A DNA stretch of 64,000 nt from UBA1309 sp047605645. Lineage in GTDB: Bacteria > Bacteroidota > Bacteroidia > Bacteroidales > Dysgonomonadaceae. Location of the stretch: positions 1 through 64,000 of the forward strand of contig JASGFJ010000001.1 in the NCBI GenBank assembly GCA_047605645.1, in the 5' to 3' direction. The translations under genes were made by a program, and so were the position numbers. Below are positions 26,548 through 35,517 of this stretch, piece after piece (positions within the stretch are counted from its first letter, which is position 1; each line of letters opens with the position of its first letter). The notes under the pieces were generated by a model. The model did no database searches, was not told where the DNA came from, and saw nothing but the letters and a program-made list of their open reading frames with translations.

Positions 26548-27606
26548 TTATGGAAGAAGGGATTCCAACTTCTTGTCGAGTTCCTCACCCATGAGATCCA
26601 TTCCTTCAATTTTACCATTCTGGCTGATAAGTAATGTGAATGGTATGTTTTGAACGCCGTAAGTCTCGGCAGCTTGTCCGGCCGGGTCGTTGAGTTGTAT
26701 CCACGACATCCTGTTCGCCTGGATAGCTTTTAGCCATGCTTCTTTGTCTTTATCAATAGAAATTCCGACAATCTCCAGGCCTTTGGATTTGTATTTGGCA
26801 TAAAGAGCTGCTACATGCGGCATCTCTTTTAAGCAAGGCTGGCACCAGGAAGCCCAGAAGTCGACCATTACGACTTTGTTTTTACCTACATATTGTGATA
26901 AAGAGATGGGATTTCCATCTTTGTCGGTAGCTTGAGCATCTAAATAGATCCCTGCGGAAGAAAGCTTTTCTTTGTTCGAGATTGTTTTTAGCAACATTTG
27001 TATCTCTTCCTTTTGAGTGAATGCAGGACGCGCATTTTTCAGCAGTTCTTTAGCCTGTGCGGGGCTAAACTCGTAAGCGATGGTCGTGAAAAGCTGTTCG
27101 CCGGTTTGATTTTGCATGTTGTTTTTGAGATAATCAAAATAGTATCCAAGCATTTGTTTCAGCAGCCGATCCTTTGTCTCCTCTGTGATGCCACCCTCCA
27201 TACTTGACTGAACCTTAAATAGATTCGTCATCAGGCTTTGATACTGGTCATTTGTTTTGGTGCCGGATACAAAATAATCCTGTGTGCTTTTTACATTCAC
27301 ATGAATTGTTCCCGGTTCGCGGATAACAAGAATCTGAGGTAGATGTCCGTTGGGAACTTTCGGGGTGATGGTTACATAAGTTGGTTCTCCCTTGGCTTCT
27401 CCTTTAAATTCGAATTCCTTGCCATTTACTTTCACAGAATCGATTACTTCGACTTCCTGTGAAACGAAATTTACTTCTTGTAGAATGAGTAGCTGCCCGT
27501 CGGATAAATTGTCAGGTAACTGCCCTTTTATTTTAAAAGATTTTCCATCGCCGCATGCTGTCAGAATCAGAGCGGCAAAAAGAGATAAAAGCGAAATTTT
27601 TTTCAT
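26548..27606 (-). CDS. Thioredoxin-like (TlpA/ResA type) lipoprotein with DUF4369 domain
   Basis: A 352-residue lipoprotein (LILTAC, cysteine near residue 18). Residues about 22-110 form a DUF4369-like beta-domain common in Bacteroidota. The C-terminal 140 residues are a thioredoxin fold with active site WCQPC in VVMVDFWASWCQPCLKEMP and the cis-proline in NIPFTLLI. It probably reduces disulfides or haem-binding cysteines on the periplasmic side. Its upstream region carries the second copy of the structured repeat (27623-27706), placed between the start codon and any promoter, so the element would be in the 5' leader. Confidence 0.88.
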   Translation of the reverse strand: MKKISLLSLFAALILTACGDGKSFKIKGQLPDNLSDGQLLILQEVNFVSQEVEVIDSVKVNGKEFEFKGEAKGEPTYVTITPKVPNGHLPQILVIREPGTIHVNVKSTQDYFVSGTKTNDQYQSLMTNLFKVQSSMEGGITEETKDRLLKQMLGYYFDYLKNNMQNQTGEQLFTTIAYEFSPAQAKELLKNARPAFTQKEEIQMLLKTISNKEKLSSAGIYLDAQATDKDGNPISLSQYVGKNKVVMVDFWASWCQPCLKEMPHVAALYAKYKSKGLEIVGISIDKDKEAWLKAIQANRMSWIQLNDPAGQAAETYGVQNIPFTLLISQNGKIEGMDLMGEELDKKLESLLP

Positions 27607-27622
27607 GCGGTTTTATTTTTGC

Positions 27623-27706
27623 TAGTAGGCCGTATGGAACTCGCCTGATTCTTTAATCATTGCCTTGAGTGATTTAATAAAAATCAAGTTTCGTCTCATA
27701 TTTACT
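27623..27706 (-). repeat. Structured leader-type repeat, copy 2
   Basis: It matches 2735-2818 along its length. On the minus strand it reads as three hairpins. The first has CTTGA/TCAAG with inner ATTT/AAAT arms. The second is TGATT/AATCA with loop AAAG. The third is AGGC/GCCT enclosing AGTTCCATAC. It ends 17 bases before the start codon of the thioredoxin-like gene, so it would lie in its mRNA leader. A partial third copy is at 52687-52716. Confidence 0.65.
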
Positions 27707-27847
27707 TAATTGGTGTAATTCCGAAAGAGATGATAAATATAGGTAAAACTTAGTTGTAATGCAACTTTCGTCTCGGGCGAAGAACTGAAAAAAGATGCTG
27801 CTGTCAAGTTGTCTTGTAGTGTCCTGAATTTCTGTCACGATTTGGTT

Positions 27848-27863
27848 TGGCACGGATTTCGCT
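27848..27863 (+). promoter_or_regulatory. Sigma-54-like promoter of groES-groEL
   Basis: TGGCACG-N4-TCGCT has the -24 GG (27849-27850) and -12 GC (27861-27862) separated by exactly 10 bases. It differs from the sigma-54 consensus TGGCACG-N4-TTGCW by a single base. It lies 60 bases before the groES start. No TAnnTTTG box is found in the 316-base gap (27607-27922), and no CIRCE repeat is seen. Confidence 0.5.
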
Positions 27864-27922
27864 GTAATGTCCGTGTCAATTTTAATATTAAACAATTATA
27901 TAACAACAAAAATTGTAGAATT

Positions 27923-28192
27923 ATGAACATTAAACCTTTAGCAGACAGAGTGCTTATTAAGCCGGCTGCGGCAGAAGAGAAAACTGTAAGCGGAATTATT
28001 ATCCCGGACACAGCAAAGGAAAAACCTTTGAAAGGCGAAGTTGTTGCTGTTGGTGGGGGAACAAAAGATGAAGCAATGGTTTTGAAAGCAGGCGATCAGG
28101 TGCTTTTTGGCAAATATGCCGGAACTGAAATCGAATGGGATTCAGTGAAATATTTGATCATGCGTCAATCTGACGTTTTGGCAACTCTTTAA
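27923..28192 (+). CDS. groES: Co-chaperonin GroES
   Basis: An 89-residue co-chaperonin that caps the GroEL folding chamber. MNIKPLADRVLIKP is the family N-terminus, the mobile loop is EEKTVSGIIIPDTAKEK, and LFGKYAGTEIEWDSVKYLIMRQSDVLA is the C-terminal beta-barrel. The start at 27923 is chosen over a longer frame from 27809, which would cross the promoter and add an unrelated N-terminus. groEL follows 85 bases downstream on the same transcript. Confidence 0.97.
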   Translation: MNIKPLADRVLIKPAAAEEKTVSGIIIPDTAKEKPLKGEVVAVGGGTKDEAMVLKAGDQVLFGKYAGTEIEWDSVKYLIMRQSDVLATL

Positions 28193-28277
28193 TAGAAAAT
28201 AATCATTCATAAATCTCACAAACGGTTTATTCAACAATTTAAGGGGCCTTCCCCTAATAAAAAATTGAACTTCAATT

Positions 28278-29912
28278 ATGGCTAAAGAAATTAAATTTAA
28301 TATTGAAGCCCGCGATCAGCTGAAAGCTGGTGTTGATGCGTTGGCAAATGCAGTGAAAGTAACTCTTGGTCCTAAAGGACGTAATGTTATTATCGAAAAA
28401 AAATTCGGTGCTCCTCACATCACGAAAGACGGTGTGTCTGTTGCAAAAGAAGTGGAATTGGAAGATGCATTCCAAAACATGGGAGCTCAATTGGTGAAAG
28501 AAGTAGCTTCTAAAACAAACGATGATGCGGGTGACGGAACAACCACTGCCACGGTACTTGCTCAATCTATTATCGGTGTCGGTTTGAAAAATGTGACTGC
28601 CGGTGCAAATCCAATGGACTTGAAACGCGGTATCGACAAAGCTGTTGCAAAAGTAGTAGAAAGCCTGAAATCTCAGTCTGTAGCGGTTGGAGACGATTTG
28701 AAAAAAATCGAACACGTTGCCAAGATTTCTGCAAATGGCGACGAAAAAATCGGTCAGCTGATTGCTGAAGCAATGGGTAAAGTGAAAAAAGAAGGTGTAA
28801 TCACTGTAGAAGAAGCAAAAGGAACTGAAACTTACGTTGACGTAGTGGAAGGTATGCAATTCGACAGAGGATATATCTCTGCTTATTTTGTTACAGATAC
28901 CGAAAAAATGGAAGCCAGTCTGGAAAATCCGTTTATCCTTATCTATGACAAGAAAGTTTCTGTATTGAAAGACCTGCTTCCCATCCTTGAGTCAGCAGTG
29001 AAAACCGGTCGTCCGTTGTTGATTATTGCTGAAGATATTGAATCAGAAGCCTTGACTACTTTGGTCGTGAACCGCTTGCGTGGCTCTTTGAAAGTAGCTG
29101 CTGTGAAAGCTCCCGGATTCGGAGACCGTCGTAAAGAGATGTTGGAAGACATTGCGGTGTTGACCGGCGGAACTGTTATCTCTGAAGAAAAAGGATTGTC
29201 TTTGGAATCAGCAACTTTAGATATGTTGGGAACAGCAGACAAAGTGACCATCAACAAAGACAATACTACTATTGTAAACGGAGCCGGTGCAAAAGATGCT
29301 ATCGCTGCCCGTGTAGGTCAAATCAAAACTCAAATCGAAAAAACGACTTCTGATTACGACCGCGAAAAACTACAGGAACGTTTGGCTAAATTGGCTGGCG
29401 GAGTAGCTGTGCTTTACGTAGGTGCTCCTTCTGAAGTGGAAATGAAAGAAAAGAAAGACCGGGTGGACGATGCCCTTTCTGCGACTCGTGCAGCTGTAGA
29501 AGAAGGTACTGTTCCTGGTGGTGGTACTGCTTATATCCGTGCTATCGAAGTATTGGAAGGCTTGAAAGGCGAAAACGAAGACGAAACGACCGGTATCGAA
29601 ATCGTAAAACGTGCTATCGAAGAACCGCTTCGCCAGATTGTAAACAACGCTGGAAAAGAAGGTGCTGTGGTGGTACAAAAAGTACGTGAAGGAAAAGGTA
29701 GCTACGGATACAATGCCCGTCTGGATATTTATGAAGACTTGGCGGCAACCGGAGTGATCGACCCGACAAAAGTTACCCGCGTTGCTCTTGAAAATGCGGC
29801 TTCAATTGCGGGTATGTTCTTGACAACCGAATGCATCATTGCTGAAAAGAAAGAAGACAACCCTGCTCCTGCTATGCCTCCAATGGGTGGCGGAATGGGC
29901 GGAATGATGTAA
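28278..29912 (+). CDS. groEL: Chaperonin GroEL (Hsp60)
   Basis: A 544-residue ATP-dependent folding chaperonin that forms the double heptameric ring. The nucleotide motif GDGTTTATVLAQ, the GPKGRNVIIEKKFGAP segment and the Gly-Met rich tail (PPMGGGMGGMM) are all present. Length is standard. It is co-transcribed with groES and ends in a very strong terminator. Confidence 0.98.
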   Translation: MAKEIKFNIEARDQLKAGVDALANAVKVTLGPKGRNVIIEKKFGAPHITKDGVSVAKEVELEDAFQNMGAQLVKEVASKTNDDAGDGTTTATVLAQSIIGVGLKNVTAGANPMDLKRGIDKAVAKVVESLKSQSVAVGDDLKKIEHVAKISANGDEKIGQLIAEAMGKVKKEGVITVEEAKGTETYVDVVEGMQFDRGYISAYFVTDTEKMEASLENPFILIYDKKVSVLKDLLPILESAVKTGRPLLIIAEDIESEALTTLVVNRLRGSLKVAAVKAPGFGDRRKEMLEDIAVLTGGTVISEEKGLSLESATLDMLGTADKVTINKDNTTIVNGAGAKDAIAARVGQIKTQIEKTTSDYDREKLQERLAKLAGGVAVLYVGAPSEVEMKEKKDRVDDALSATRAAVEEGTVPGGGTAYIRAIEVLEGLKGENEDETTGIEIVKRAIEEPLRQIVNNAGKEGAVVVQKVREGKGSYGYNARLDIYEDLAATGVIDPTKVTRVALENAASIAGMFLTTECIIAEKKEDNPAPAMPPMGGGMGGMM

Positions 29913-29937
29913 TCAAATAGCTGAACCTGTTATAAAG

Positions 29938-29973
29938 ATCGGCCTTTCCTTCGGGAAGGGCCGATTTTCTTTT
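29938..29973 (+). terminator. groEL terminator
   Basis: A 12-base-pair stem, ATCGGCCTTTCC with GGAAGGGCCGAT, closed by a TTCG tetraloop and followed by a T-rich run. Confidence 0.95.
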
Positions 29974-30268
29974 GGTGCCCCGTGCATGACAACTAATTTG
30001 ACAATGTGAACCCTCTACAAAGACAAATCACGGCTATCTGTTAGCGTAGGGCAAGGCTGTCTCTTTTTCGTGATTTACAAAATGCAAAAGTCCAGACTCG
30101 ATGATAAGGTATAAATTCAGGCTTGTTTACTTTACAACCTGAAAATCATTCGGAAACGGATGGTCGTGTATCGGTTTGGCTAAGATGGGTTGCTCTCAAA
30201 AAGATGAAATATGAGAATTGATGCAGGCTCTGCGTATAATTACCCGGAAAAATATGTATTTTTGGAGC
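29974..30268. other. Gene-free stretch before pnuC
   Basis: AAATCACG (30025-30032) is repeated inverted as CGTGATTT (30069-30076) around a 36-base centre containing GCGTAGGG. That short string recalls the 3' core of the TPP riboswitch, but CTGAGA and the GAACCTGA part are missing, so no riboswitch is called. The rest shows nothing recognisable. Confidence 0.3.
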
Positions 30269-30925
30269 ATGGATTTCATTCATACTCTTTTCAAACAATA
30301 TCAATCATATCCGACTTATATGATTGTGTTGGAGATGACCGCAACATTGTTTGGGTTACTTAGTGTTTTTTATTCCATCAAGAAAAATATCTGGGTATAT
30401 CCTACCGGAATCATATCGACCACCATTTACATTTATCTAATGTTTTCGTTCGGTTTACTGGGCGATACACTGATCAATCTTTACTATACGGTGATGAGTA
30501 TCTACGGTTGGATTCTCTGGGCAAAACACTCGGACGACAGCGTGCATGTAGAGGTTACAGCAGCTCCGGCAAAAGAGTGGGGGAGAGGTGCGATCCTTTT
30601 CGCCGGCAGTTTACTCTTTGTGGGTACCATATATTATTTCAAGCCTTTTATTGATAACCATTTCAGTATGGAAGGTATTGAGCTTGGGTTCTATCACCTT
30701 GATTGGGCCAATTACACCGACATTATTACAACTTCCATGTTTCTGGTCGGAATGTATTTTATGGCAAAGCGATATCTCGAAAACTGGATTTTATGGATTA
30801 TTGCCGACATGGTGTGTATTCCGATGATGCTTTATAAAGGACTTGCCGTGACTTCCATTCAATATTTGGTTTTCACGATTATGGCTTTTGTCGGATATTA
30901 CAGTTGGAAGAGAGATCTTCGTTGA
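30269..30925 (+). CDS. pnuC: PnuC-family vitamin transporter
   Basis: A 218-residue inner-membrane protein of the PnuC family, with about seven helices. NIWVYPTGIISTTIYIYLM and NLYYTVMSIYGWILWAK are the family-typical segments with the W-x-x-W substrate motif. Members import nicotinamide riboside or thiamine by facilitated diffusion and trap them by phosphorylation. No thiamine or NAD gene is adjacent, so the vitamin cannot be named. The start at 30269 follows TTGGAGC, a good ribosome site; a longer frame from 30218 is less likely. Confidence 0.87.
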   Translation: MDFIHTLFKQYQSYPTYMIVLEMTATLFGLLSVFYSIKKNIWVYPTGIISTTIYIYLMFSFGLLGDTLINLYYTVMSIYGWILWAKHSDDSVHVEVTAAPAKEWGRGAILFAGSLLFVGTIYYFKPFIDNHFSMEGIELGFYHLDWANYTDIITTSMFLVGMYFMAKRYLENWILWIIADMVCIPMMLYKGLAVTSIQYLVFTIMAFVGYYSWKRDLR

Positions 30926-31292
30926 ATCGTTGATGGTTCATTTAAATATTATAAATATAATTTCCGTGATTTGTATTTGTTTCGTTATTGAATAAATAAC
31001 TTTCATTCCTGCTCCTGCCGGATTGGGTTGTCTGTATAGTTCTCTTCTTTATTCTCCTTTTTAGTACAGGCACAAGGCTGTGCGTTTCTGTAATCATCAT
31101 TACTGACTGTATGTGGTCTTTGTGCAGCGCTTGCTGTGAAAACGGAAATTTTTCTCCGAGCCTTTCTAAACGTAATCTTATTGTTTTTTTCTCCTTACAG
31201 GAAGTGTACAACACAGAAGGTTAAACATAATCTTATTATTTTCTCTCAACTATTTTCGAATAAATCTGTTTATAATGAGAAATCATTAACCT
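30926..31292. other. Gene-free stretch between pnuC and GNAT
   Basis: No promoter box of good quality or hairpin terminator stands out. AATAAGATTA[TC]GTTTA occurs twice on the minus strand about 40 bases apart, followed by a minus-strand frame rich in Lys, Arg and Asn that has no good start. I see nothing I can call. Confidence 0.3.
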
Positions 31293-31886
31293 ATGTCCTT
31301 GAATTTATTTGTTACCCAGTCCAAAGAATATCTTCCTCCGCTTCTCCAAATTTACAGGCATTGTTTCGGAGAAGGAGAATCTGCTCATTACATAGATGAA
31401 GAAGCCCTTTTTTCTTATCTTGATAACCTCCTGGAAGATGGCTTTGCGGTCTTATTGGAAGAAGACGAGAACGTCAAAGGTGCGTTGTTGGCTGTTCCGC
31501 TCGCTTTCGATGGAGAGTGTCCGGAAAAGTTGAAGCTGAAGCTTGATATGGATAGGTCGCTTTATATTGCAGAACTGATGGTGCATGAATCATTGCGGGG
31601 CAGAGGTTGGGGCAAACGTCTACTGGACGAATGCGAACGGTTTGCTTCCGGCGGAGAATGGAATGATTTGGTGATCCGTGTCCGGATAGAGAATGCTCCC
31701 GCCATTCATCTTTACCGAAAATCCGGTTTTCAGGATGTGGATAGTATCCTTCAAAAAAAACAGAGGGCAGATGGTTCTGCGCCGATATATATGCATAAAA
31801 TCTATTTACATAAAAAATTGAAATCCCAAAATGAAAAAACTTTCCGAACTGAAAGATTTGATAGCCCGTACGGTGAACTTGAGTGA
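31293..31886 (+). CDS. GNAT-family N-acetyltransferase upstream of ovoA
   Basis: A 197-residue GNAT protein. VHESLRGRGWGKRLLDECERF is the acetyl-CoA loop region, and RVRIENAPAIHLYRKSGFQDV is the C-terminal motif. Its last 56 bases overlap the start of ovoA in another frame, so the two genes are co-transcribed and likely translationally coupled. This suggests a role linked to ovothiol or its precursors, such as acetylation of a related thiol or amine, but that is only inferred from position. Confidence 0.85.
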   Translation: MSLNLFVTQSKEYLPPLLQIYRHCFGEGESAHYIDEEALFSYLDNLLEDGFAVLLEEDENVKGALLAVPLAFDGECPEKLKLKLDMDRSLYIAELMVHESLRGRGWGKRLLDECERFASGGEWNDLVIRVRIENAPAIHLYRKSGFQDVDSILQKKQRADGSAPIYMHKIYLHKKLKSQNEKTFRTERFDSPYGELE

Positions 31887-33954
31887 GGGTAATCCCGACA
31901 GAAAGAAAGCGGAAATTCGCGACTATTTTCTGAAAACATGGGAAGTGGATGAAAAATTATATACGCAGTTGGCTCATGATGAGGTTTTTTACATGAAAGG
32001 CGATTCTTTACGACATGTAATTCTATTTTATCTGGGGCACACCGCTGCATTTTTTATCAATAAATTGTTTCTGGCAAAACTCATTGATAAACGGGTGAAC
32101 CCTTCTTTCGAATCTATTTTTGCGATTGGAGTGGATGAAATGAGCTGGGACGATTGGGATGAAACTCATTATAACTGGCCGCCCGTGATCGATGTCTGGG
32201 AATATAGAAATCAGGTGAAACAGGTTATTCTTGATTTGATTGACAGTACGCCGCTGATACTTCCTGTTCGTTGGGATAATCCGTTCTGGATTATTATGAT
32301 GGGGATTGAGCACGAGCGTATTCACTTGGAAACATCCTCGGTGCTGATTCGTCAATTGCCTTTGGATAAAGTCGTAAAAGGCCGGTTCGGCTCGGTTTGT
32401 GAAAAGCAGGGTGAGGCTCCTGAAAATGAATTTCGGGTAGTCTCCGGCGCTGAGATGACTCTCGGAAAGCCGTTTGAACACCCACTCTACGGCTGGGACA
32501 ATGAATATGGAAGAAGAATTGAGAAGGTAACAGAATTCCGTGCTTCGCGGATGCTTATCTCTAATGGAGAATATCTGAACTTTGTGAAAGCCGGAGGATA
32601 TAATAATTCTGTTTTCTGGACAGAAGAGGGATGGAATTGGCGAAATTTCAAACAGGCAAGTATGCCGCTTTTCTGGCGGAAAGTCGATGGCGAATATCGT
32701 CTCAGATTGGTCGCAGAAGAAATTCCGATGCCGTGGAACTGGCCGGTGGAGGTAAATTACCTCGAAGCGAAAGCTTATTGCAACTGGCTGTCGGCAAAAG
32801 GCGGAAAAACATATCGCCTGCCAACTGAAGCAGAATGGTATCGGTTGGCAGCGCATTGCGGTATTTCGGATGTGGCAGAACAAAAGCAGTCGCCGGGAAA
32901 TATTAATCTGGAATATTTTGCTTCTCCCTGTCCCGTAGATATGTTCCCGGCCGGAGATTTCTTTGATGTAGTGGGCAATGTGTGGCAATGGACTGAAACA
33001 CCTATTACCGGTTTTGCGGGATTTCGTGTACATCCGATGTATGATGATTTTTCAACACCGACATTCGATGGCAAGCACAATCTCATTAAAGGCGGATCCT
33101 GGATTTCTACCGGAAACGAAGTTACTCTGCATTCGCGTTATGCATTTCGTCGTCATTTCTATCAACATGCCGGATTCCGCATTGTTGAATCAGATACGCC
33201 GCTTCATATTCAAACCGATGAATATGAAACCGATGTGGAGATAGCAAATTCATGCGAAGACAATTGGGGAGAATCGTTGAATGGTATTCCGAACTTCTAT
33301 CGGGAGCTGTCTCAGCTTGTGCGTAAAGCTGTTGAGGATAAATCTGTGCAACAGGTATTGGATATGAATGCAGAAACCGGAAGGTTGGCATTTGAACTGG
33401 CTCCTTATTTCGAACAGATCACTGCGATTGATTTTTCTGCCCGCTTTATTCGTCTTCCTATTCAGTTGCAGGAGAACGGATTTATGCGTTACATTGTGCA
33501 GGATGAAGATGAACTGGTATTTTATCGCGACGTCGTATTTGCCGAAACAGGTTTGGCGAAAGGTAAAAATCCGATCTCCTTTATGCAGGATAATGCCAAT
33601 AATATGAAATCGGTGTATACCGGATATGATTTGATTGTCGTGCCGAATTTGTTGGAAGAATTGGTCAATCCGATTGCTTTTCTAACGCAGATACACGAGC
33701 GTCTCAATTCGGGAGGTACATTGGTATTGGCTTCTACTTATGACTGGGAAGCAACTAAAATTTCACCCGAAAATCGTCCGGGAGGTTTTAAACGCGATGG
33801 GGAACCGGTGACTTCTTTGGACGGTATCTCAAAGATTCTTGACAAGGCCTTTATCCGGGTAGGCGAACCGCAGGATCTTTTCTTGATGAACCGCATCCAT
33901 TCGCGTCAAAGTGTAATAAAACGTAGTGAAGTGACGGTGTGGAGAAAGAGGTAA
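31831..33954 (+). CDS. ovoA: 5-histidylcysteine sulfoxide synthase / Nmethyltransferase (ovothiol biosynthesis)
   Basis: This 707-residue three-domain enzyme has the OvoA layout. It is a mononuclear iron sulfoxide synthase that couples cysteine to the histidine imidazole with O2, fused to a methyltransferase. The N-terminal DinB-like domain carries the iron motif HX3HXE as HERIHLE (H161, H165, E167). The central formylglycine-generating-like domain has NWPVEVNYLEAKAYCNWL and YRLPTEAEWYRLA. The C-terminal domain from about residue 480 is a class I SAM methyltransferase. EgtB-type ergothioneine enzymes lack this third domain. OvoB, the C-S lyase, is not in the window. Confidence 0.92.
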   Translation: MKKLSELKDLIARTVNLSEGNPDRKKAEIRDYFLKTWEVDEKLYTQLAHDEVFYMKGDSLRHVILFYLGHTAAFFINKLFLAKLIDKRVNPSFESIFAIGVDEMSWDDWDETHYNWPPVIDVWEYRNQVKQVILDLIDSTPLILPVRWDNPFWIIMMGIEHERIHLETSSVLIRQLPLDKVVKGRFGSVCEKQGEAPENEFRVVSGAEMTLGKPFEHPLYGWDNEYGRRIEKVTEFRASRMLISNGEYLNFVKAGGYNNSVFWTEEGWNWRNFKQASMPLFWRKVDGEYRLRLVAEEIPMPWNWPVEVNYLEAKAYCNWLSAKGGKTYRLPTEAEWYRLAAHCGISDVAEQKQSPGNINLEYFASPCPVDMFPAGDFFDVVGNVWQWTETPITGFAGFRVHPMYDDFSTPTFDGKHNLIKGGSWISTGNEVTLHSRYAFRRHFYQHAGFRIVESDTPLHIQTDEYETDVEIANSCEDNWGESLNGIPNFYRELSQLVRKAVEDKSVQQVLDMNAETGRLAFELAPYFEQITAIDFSARFIRLPIQLQENGFMRYIVQDEDELVFYRDVVFAETGLAKGKNPISFMQDNANNMKSVYTGYDLIVVPNLLEELVNPIAFLTQIHERLNSGGTLVLASTYDWEATKISPENRPGGFKRDGEPVTSLDGISKILDKAFIRVGEPQDLFLMNRIHSRQSVIKRSEVTVWRKR

Positions 33955-33996
33955 GTTGCCCGTATTCTATTCCTTTATTGGCGGAGCCGGTATAGA

Positions 33997-34043
33997 AAAT
34001 AAATCAGGGCGTGATTCAAAAAGTCACGCCCTGATTTATTTTG
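33997..34043. terminator. Bidirectional terminator between ovoA and hemL
   Basis: An 18-base arm ending in CAGGGCGTGA pairs with TCACGCCCTG and its continuation around a 9-base loop. T-rich runs flank the stem on both strands. It serves the two converging genes. Confidence 0.9.
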
Positions 34044-34226
34044 TTTCGAGTTTGATAATCAGTTTTTTTTCCGAAGAGAGATATCTTCACAACAAAAACA
34101 GATGTACTCTGAAAACTATTTTTGCATAAACACACTGTATTAGATAGTTTATCTTGCTCCAAGCGAGTAATTCGTCCTTATCGGCAGGAATAAATCATTA
34201 ATCCTTGTCAAAAGGGTTTCTTCGTT

Positions 34227-35501
34227 CTATTCTTCAAATTTGGAAGCTACTTCAATGAATCGTTCCAATTCGGCATCTTCATGGGCAACCGAAATGAAAT
34301 TAGCTTCGAATTGAGACGGGGAAACATAAAATCCGTTGGTAAACATGTAACGGAAGAAGCGGGCGAAGCGATCGAGATCACACCCTTTTACATCTTCAAA
34401 AGATTCTATCTTGTCCGCTGAGAAAAATAGAGTAAACATGGGGCCAACTTGTTTAATAAGGATATCCTTGCCTTGCAAAGCTTGTCTTAGTTTAGAAATG
34501 AAGGCGTCTGCTTTACTGTTTAATGCGGGATAGAAATCTGGAGTAGCCAGTTCATTCAGTGTAGCCGCTCCCGCGCTCATGGCCACCGGATTTCCGGATA
34601 AAGTTCCCGCTTGATAAACAGGTCCTTCGGGTGCCAATAATTTCATAATATCGGCACGACCTCCAAATGCTGCCGCCGGAAAACCTCCGCCAACAATTTT
34701 TCCCACAGTGGTCAGATCCGGCTGTATGCCGAAGTATTCCTGAGCTCCTCCTTTTGCTAGGCGGAAACCGGTGATTACTTCGTCAAAAATCAGCAGTGAT
34801 TGATTTTTCGCTGTTATTTCGCGCAGAAATTCAAGAAAACCTTCCTGAGCCGGTACTACGCCCATATTAGCAGGAACAGGCTCAACGATTACTGCGGCGA
34901 TATCTGCTCCTTTTTCAGCAAAAATCTTTTCGACACTTTCTTTGTTATTGAATGGGATACTCACCGTATATTCCACAAAACTTGATGGAACACCTGCAGA
35001 GGAAGCTCCGGTGAGATTGGCAACTCCGGAACCTGATGAAACAAGCAGATGATCGGCGTGGCCATGGTAGCAACCATCGAATTTCACGATGATATTTTTA
35101 CCTGTAAATCCGCGAGCTACGCGGATGGCCGACATCACAGCTTCTGTTCCGGAGTTCACAAAACGAACACGTTCGATACTGGGGATGAATTGTGTGACTA
35201 ATTTAGCTAAATCGGTTTCTATCAGCGACGGAATGCCATAACTGGAGCCGTTCCCGATTGCTTCGATGGCGGCCTGATTCACTTTCGGATGATTATGCCC
35301 GAGAACGAAAACGCCCCACGACAAACAAAAGTCGGTCAGGCGATTGCCATCCACGTCGGTGAGGGTGGTTCTTTCTGCTTTACGAATAAATAATGGCGTT
35401 TCACCCACGCTTCTTAAAGCACGCACCGGGCTGTTGACTCCCCCGGGAATATATTGAACAGCTTCGTTGTAAGCCAAAGCCGACTTTTCTCTATTCATCA
35501 T
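34227..35501 (-). CDS. hemL: Glutamate-1-semialdehyde 2,1-aminomutase
   Basis: A 424-residue PLP enzyme that converts glutamate-1-semialdehyde to 5-aminolevulinate, the second step of the C5 tetrapyrrole route. The N-terminal YIPGGVNSPVRA, the GCYHGHADHLLV segment and the PLP lysine in TTVGKIVGGGFPAAAFGG are diagnostic. The start is taken at 35501, 16 bases after hemA stops; a longer frame to 35672 only overlaps hemA and has no homology. It is paired with hemA on the minus strand. Confidence 0.95.
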   Translation of the reverse strand: MMNREKSALAYNEAVQYIPGGVNSPVRALRSVGETPLFIRKAERTTLTDVDGNRLTDFCLSWGVFVLGHNHPKVNQAAIEAIGNGSSYGIPSLIETDLAKLVTQFIPSIERVRFVNSGTEAVMSAIRVARGFTGKNIIVKFDGCYHGHADHLLVSSGSGVANLTGASSAGVPSSFVEYTVSIPFNNKESVEKIFAEKGADIAAVIVEPVPANMGVVPAQEGFLEFLREITAKNQSLLIFDEVITGFRLAKGGAQEYFGIQPDLTTVGKIVGGGFPAAAFGGRADIMKLLAPEGPVYQAGTLSGNPVAMSAGAATLNELATPDFYPALNSKADAFISKLRQALQGKDILIKQVGPMFTLFFSADKIESFEDVKGCDLDRFARFFRYMFTNGFYVSPSQFEANFISVAHEDAELERFIEVASKFEE

Positions 35502-35517
35502 ACGTTTACCTGGTTCG

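Noticed and set aside
27809..27922. N-terminal extension of GroES
   Set aside because: It covers the sigma-54-like promoter; GroES proteins begin at MNIKPLADR.
28272..28859. 195-codon minus-strand frame rich in Phe and Ser
   Set aside because: Antisense shadow of groEL.
30001..30076. TPP-riboswitch-like GCGTAGGG upstream of pnuC
   Set aside because: CTGAGA and GAACCTGA core elements are missing and the P1/P2 stems cannot be formed convincingly.
30942..31214. 90-codon minus-strand frame and an overlapping Cys-containing frame
   Set aside because: No start with a ribosome site, no family resemblance I could defend, and short direct repeats within the region.
32023..33033. 336-codon minus-strand frame
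   Set aside because: Antisense shadow of ovoA, whose protein has clear domains.
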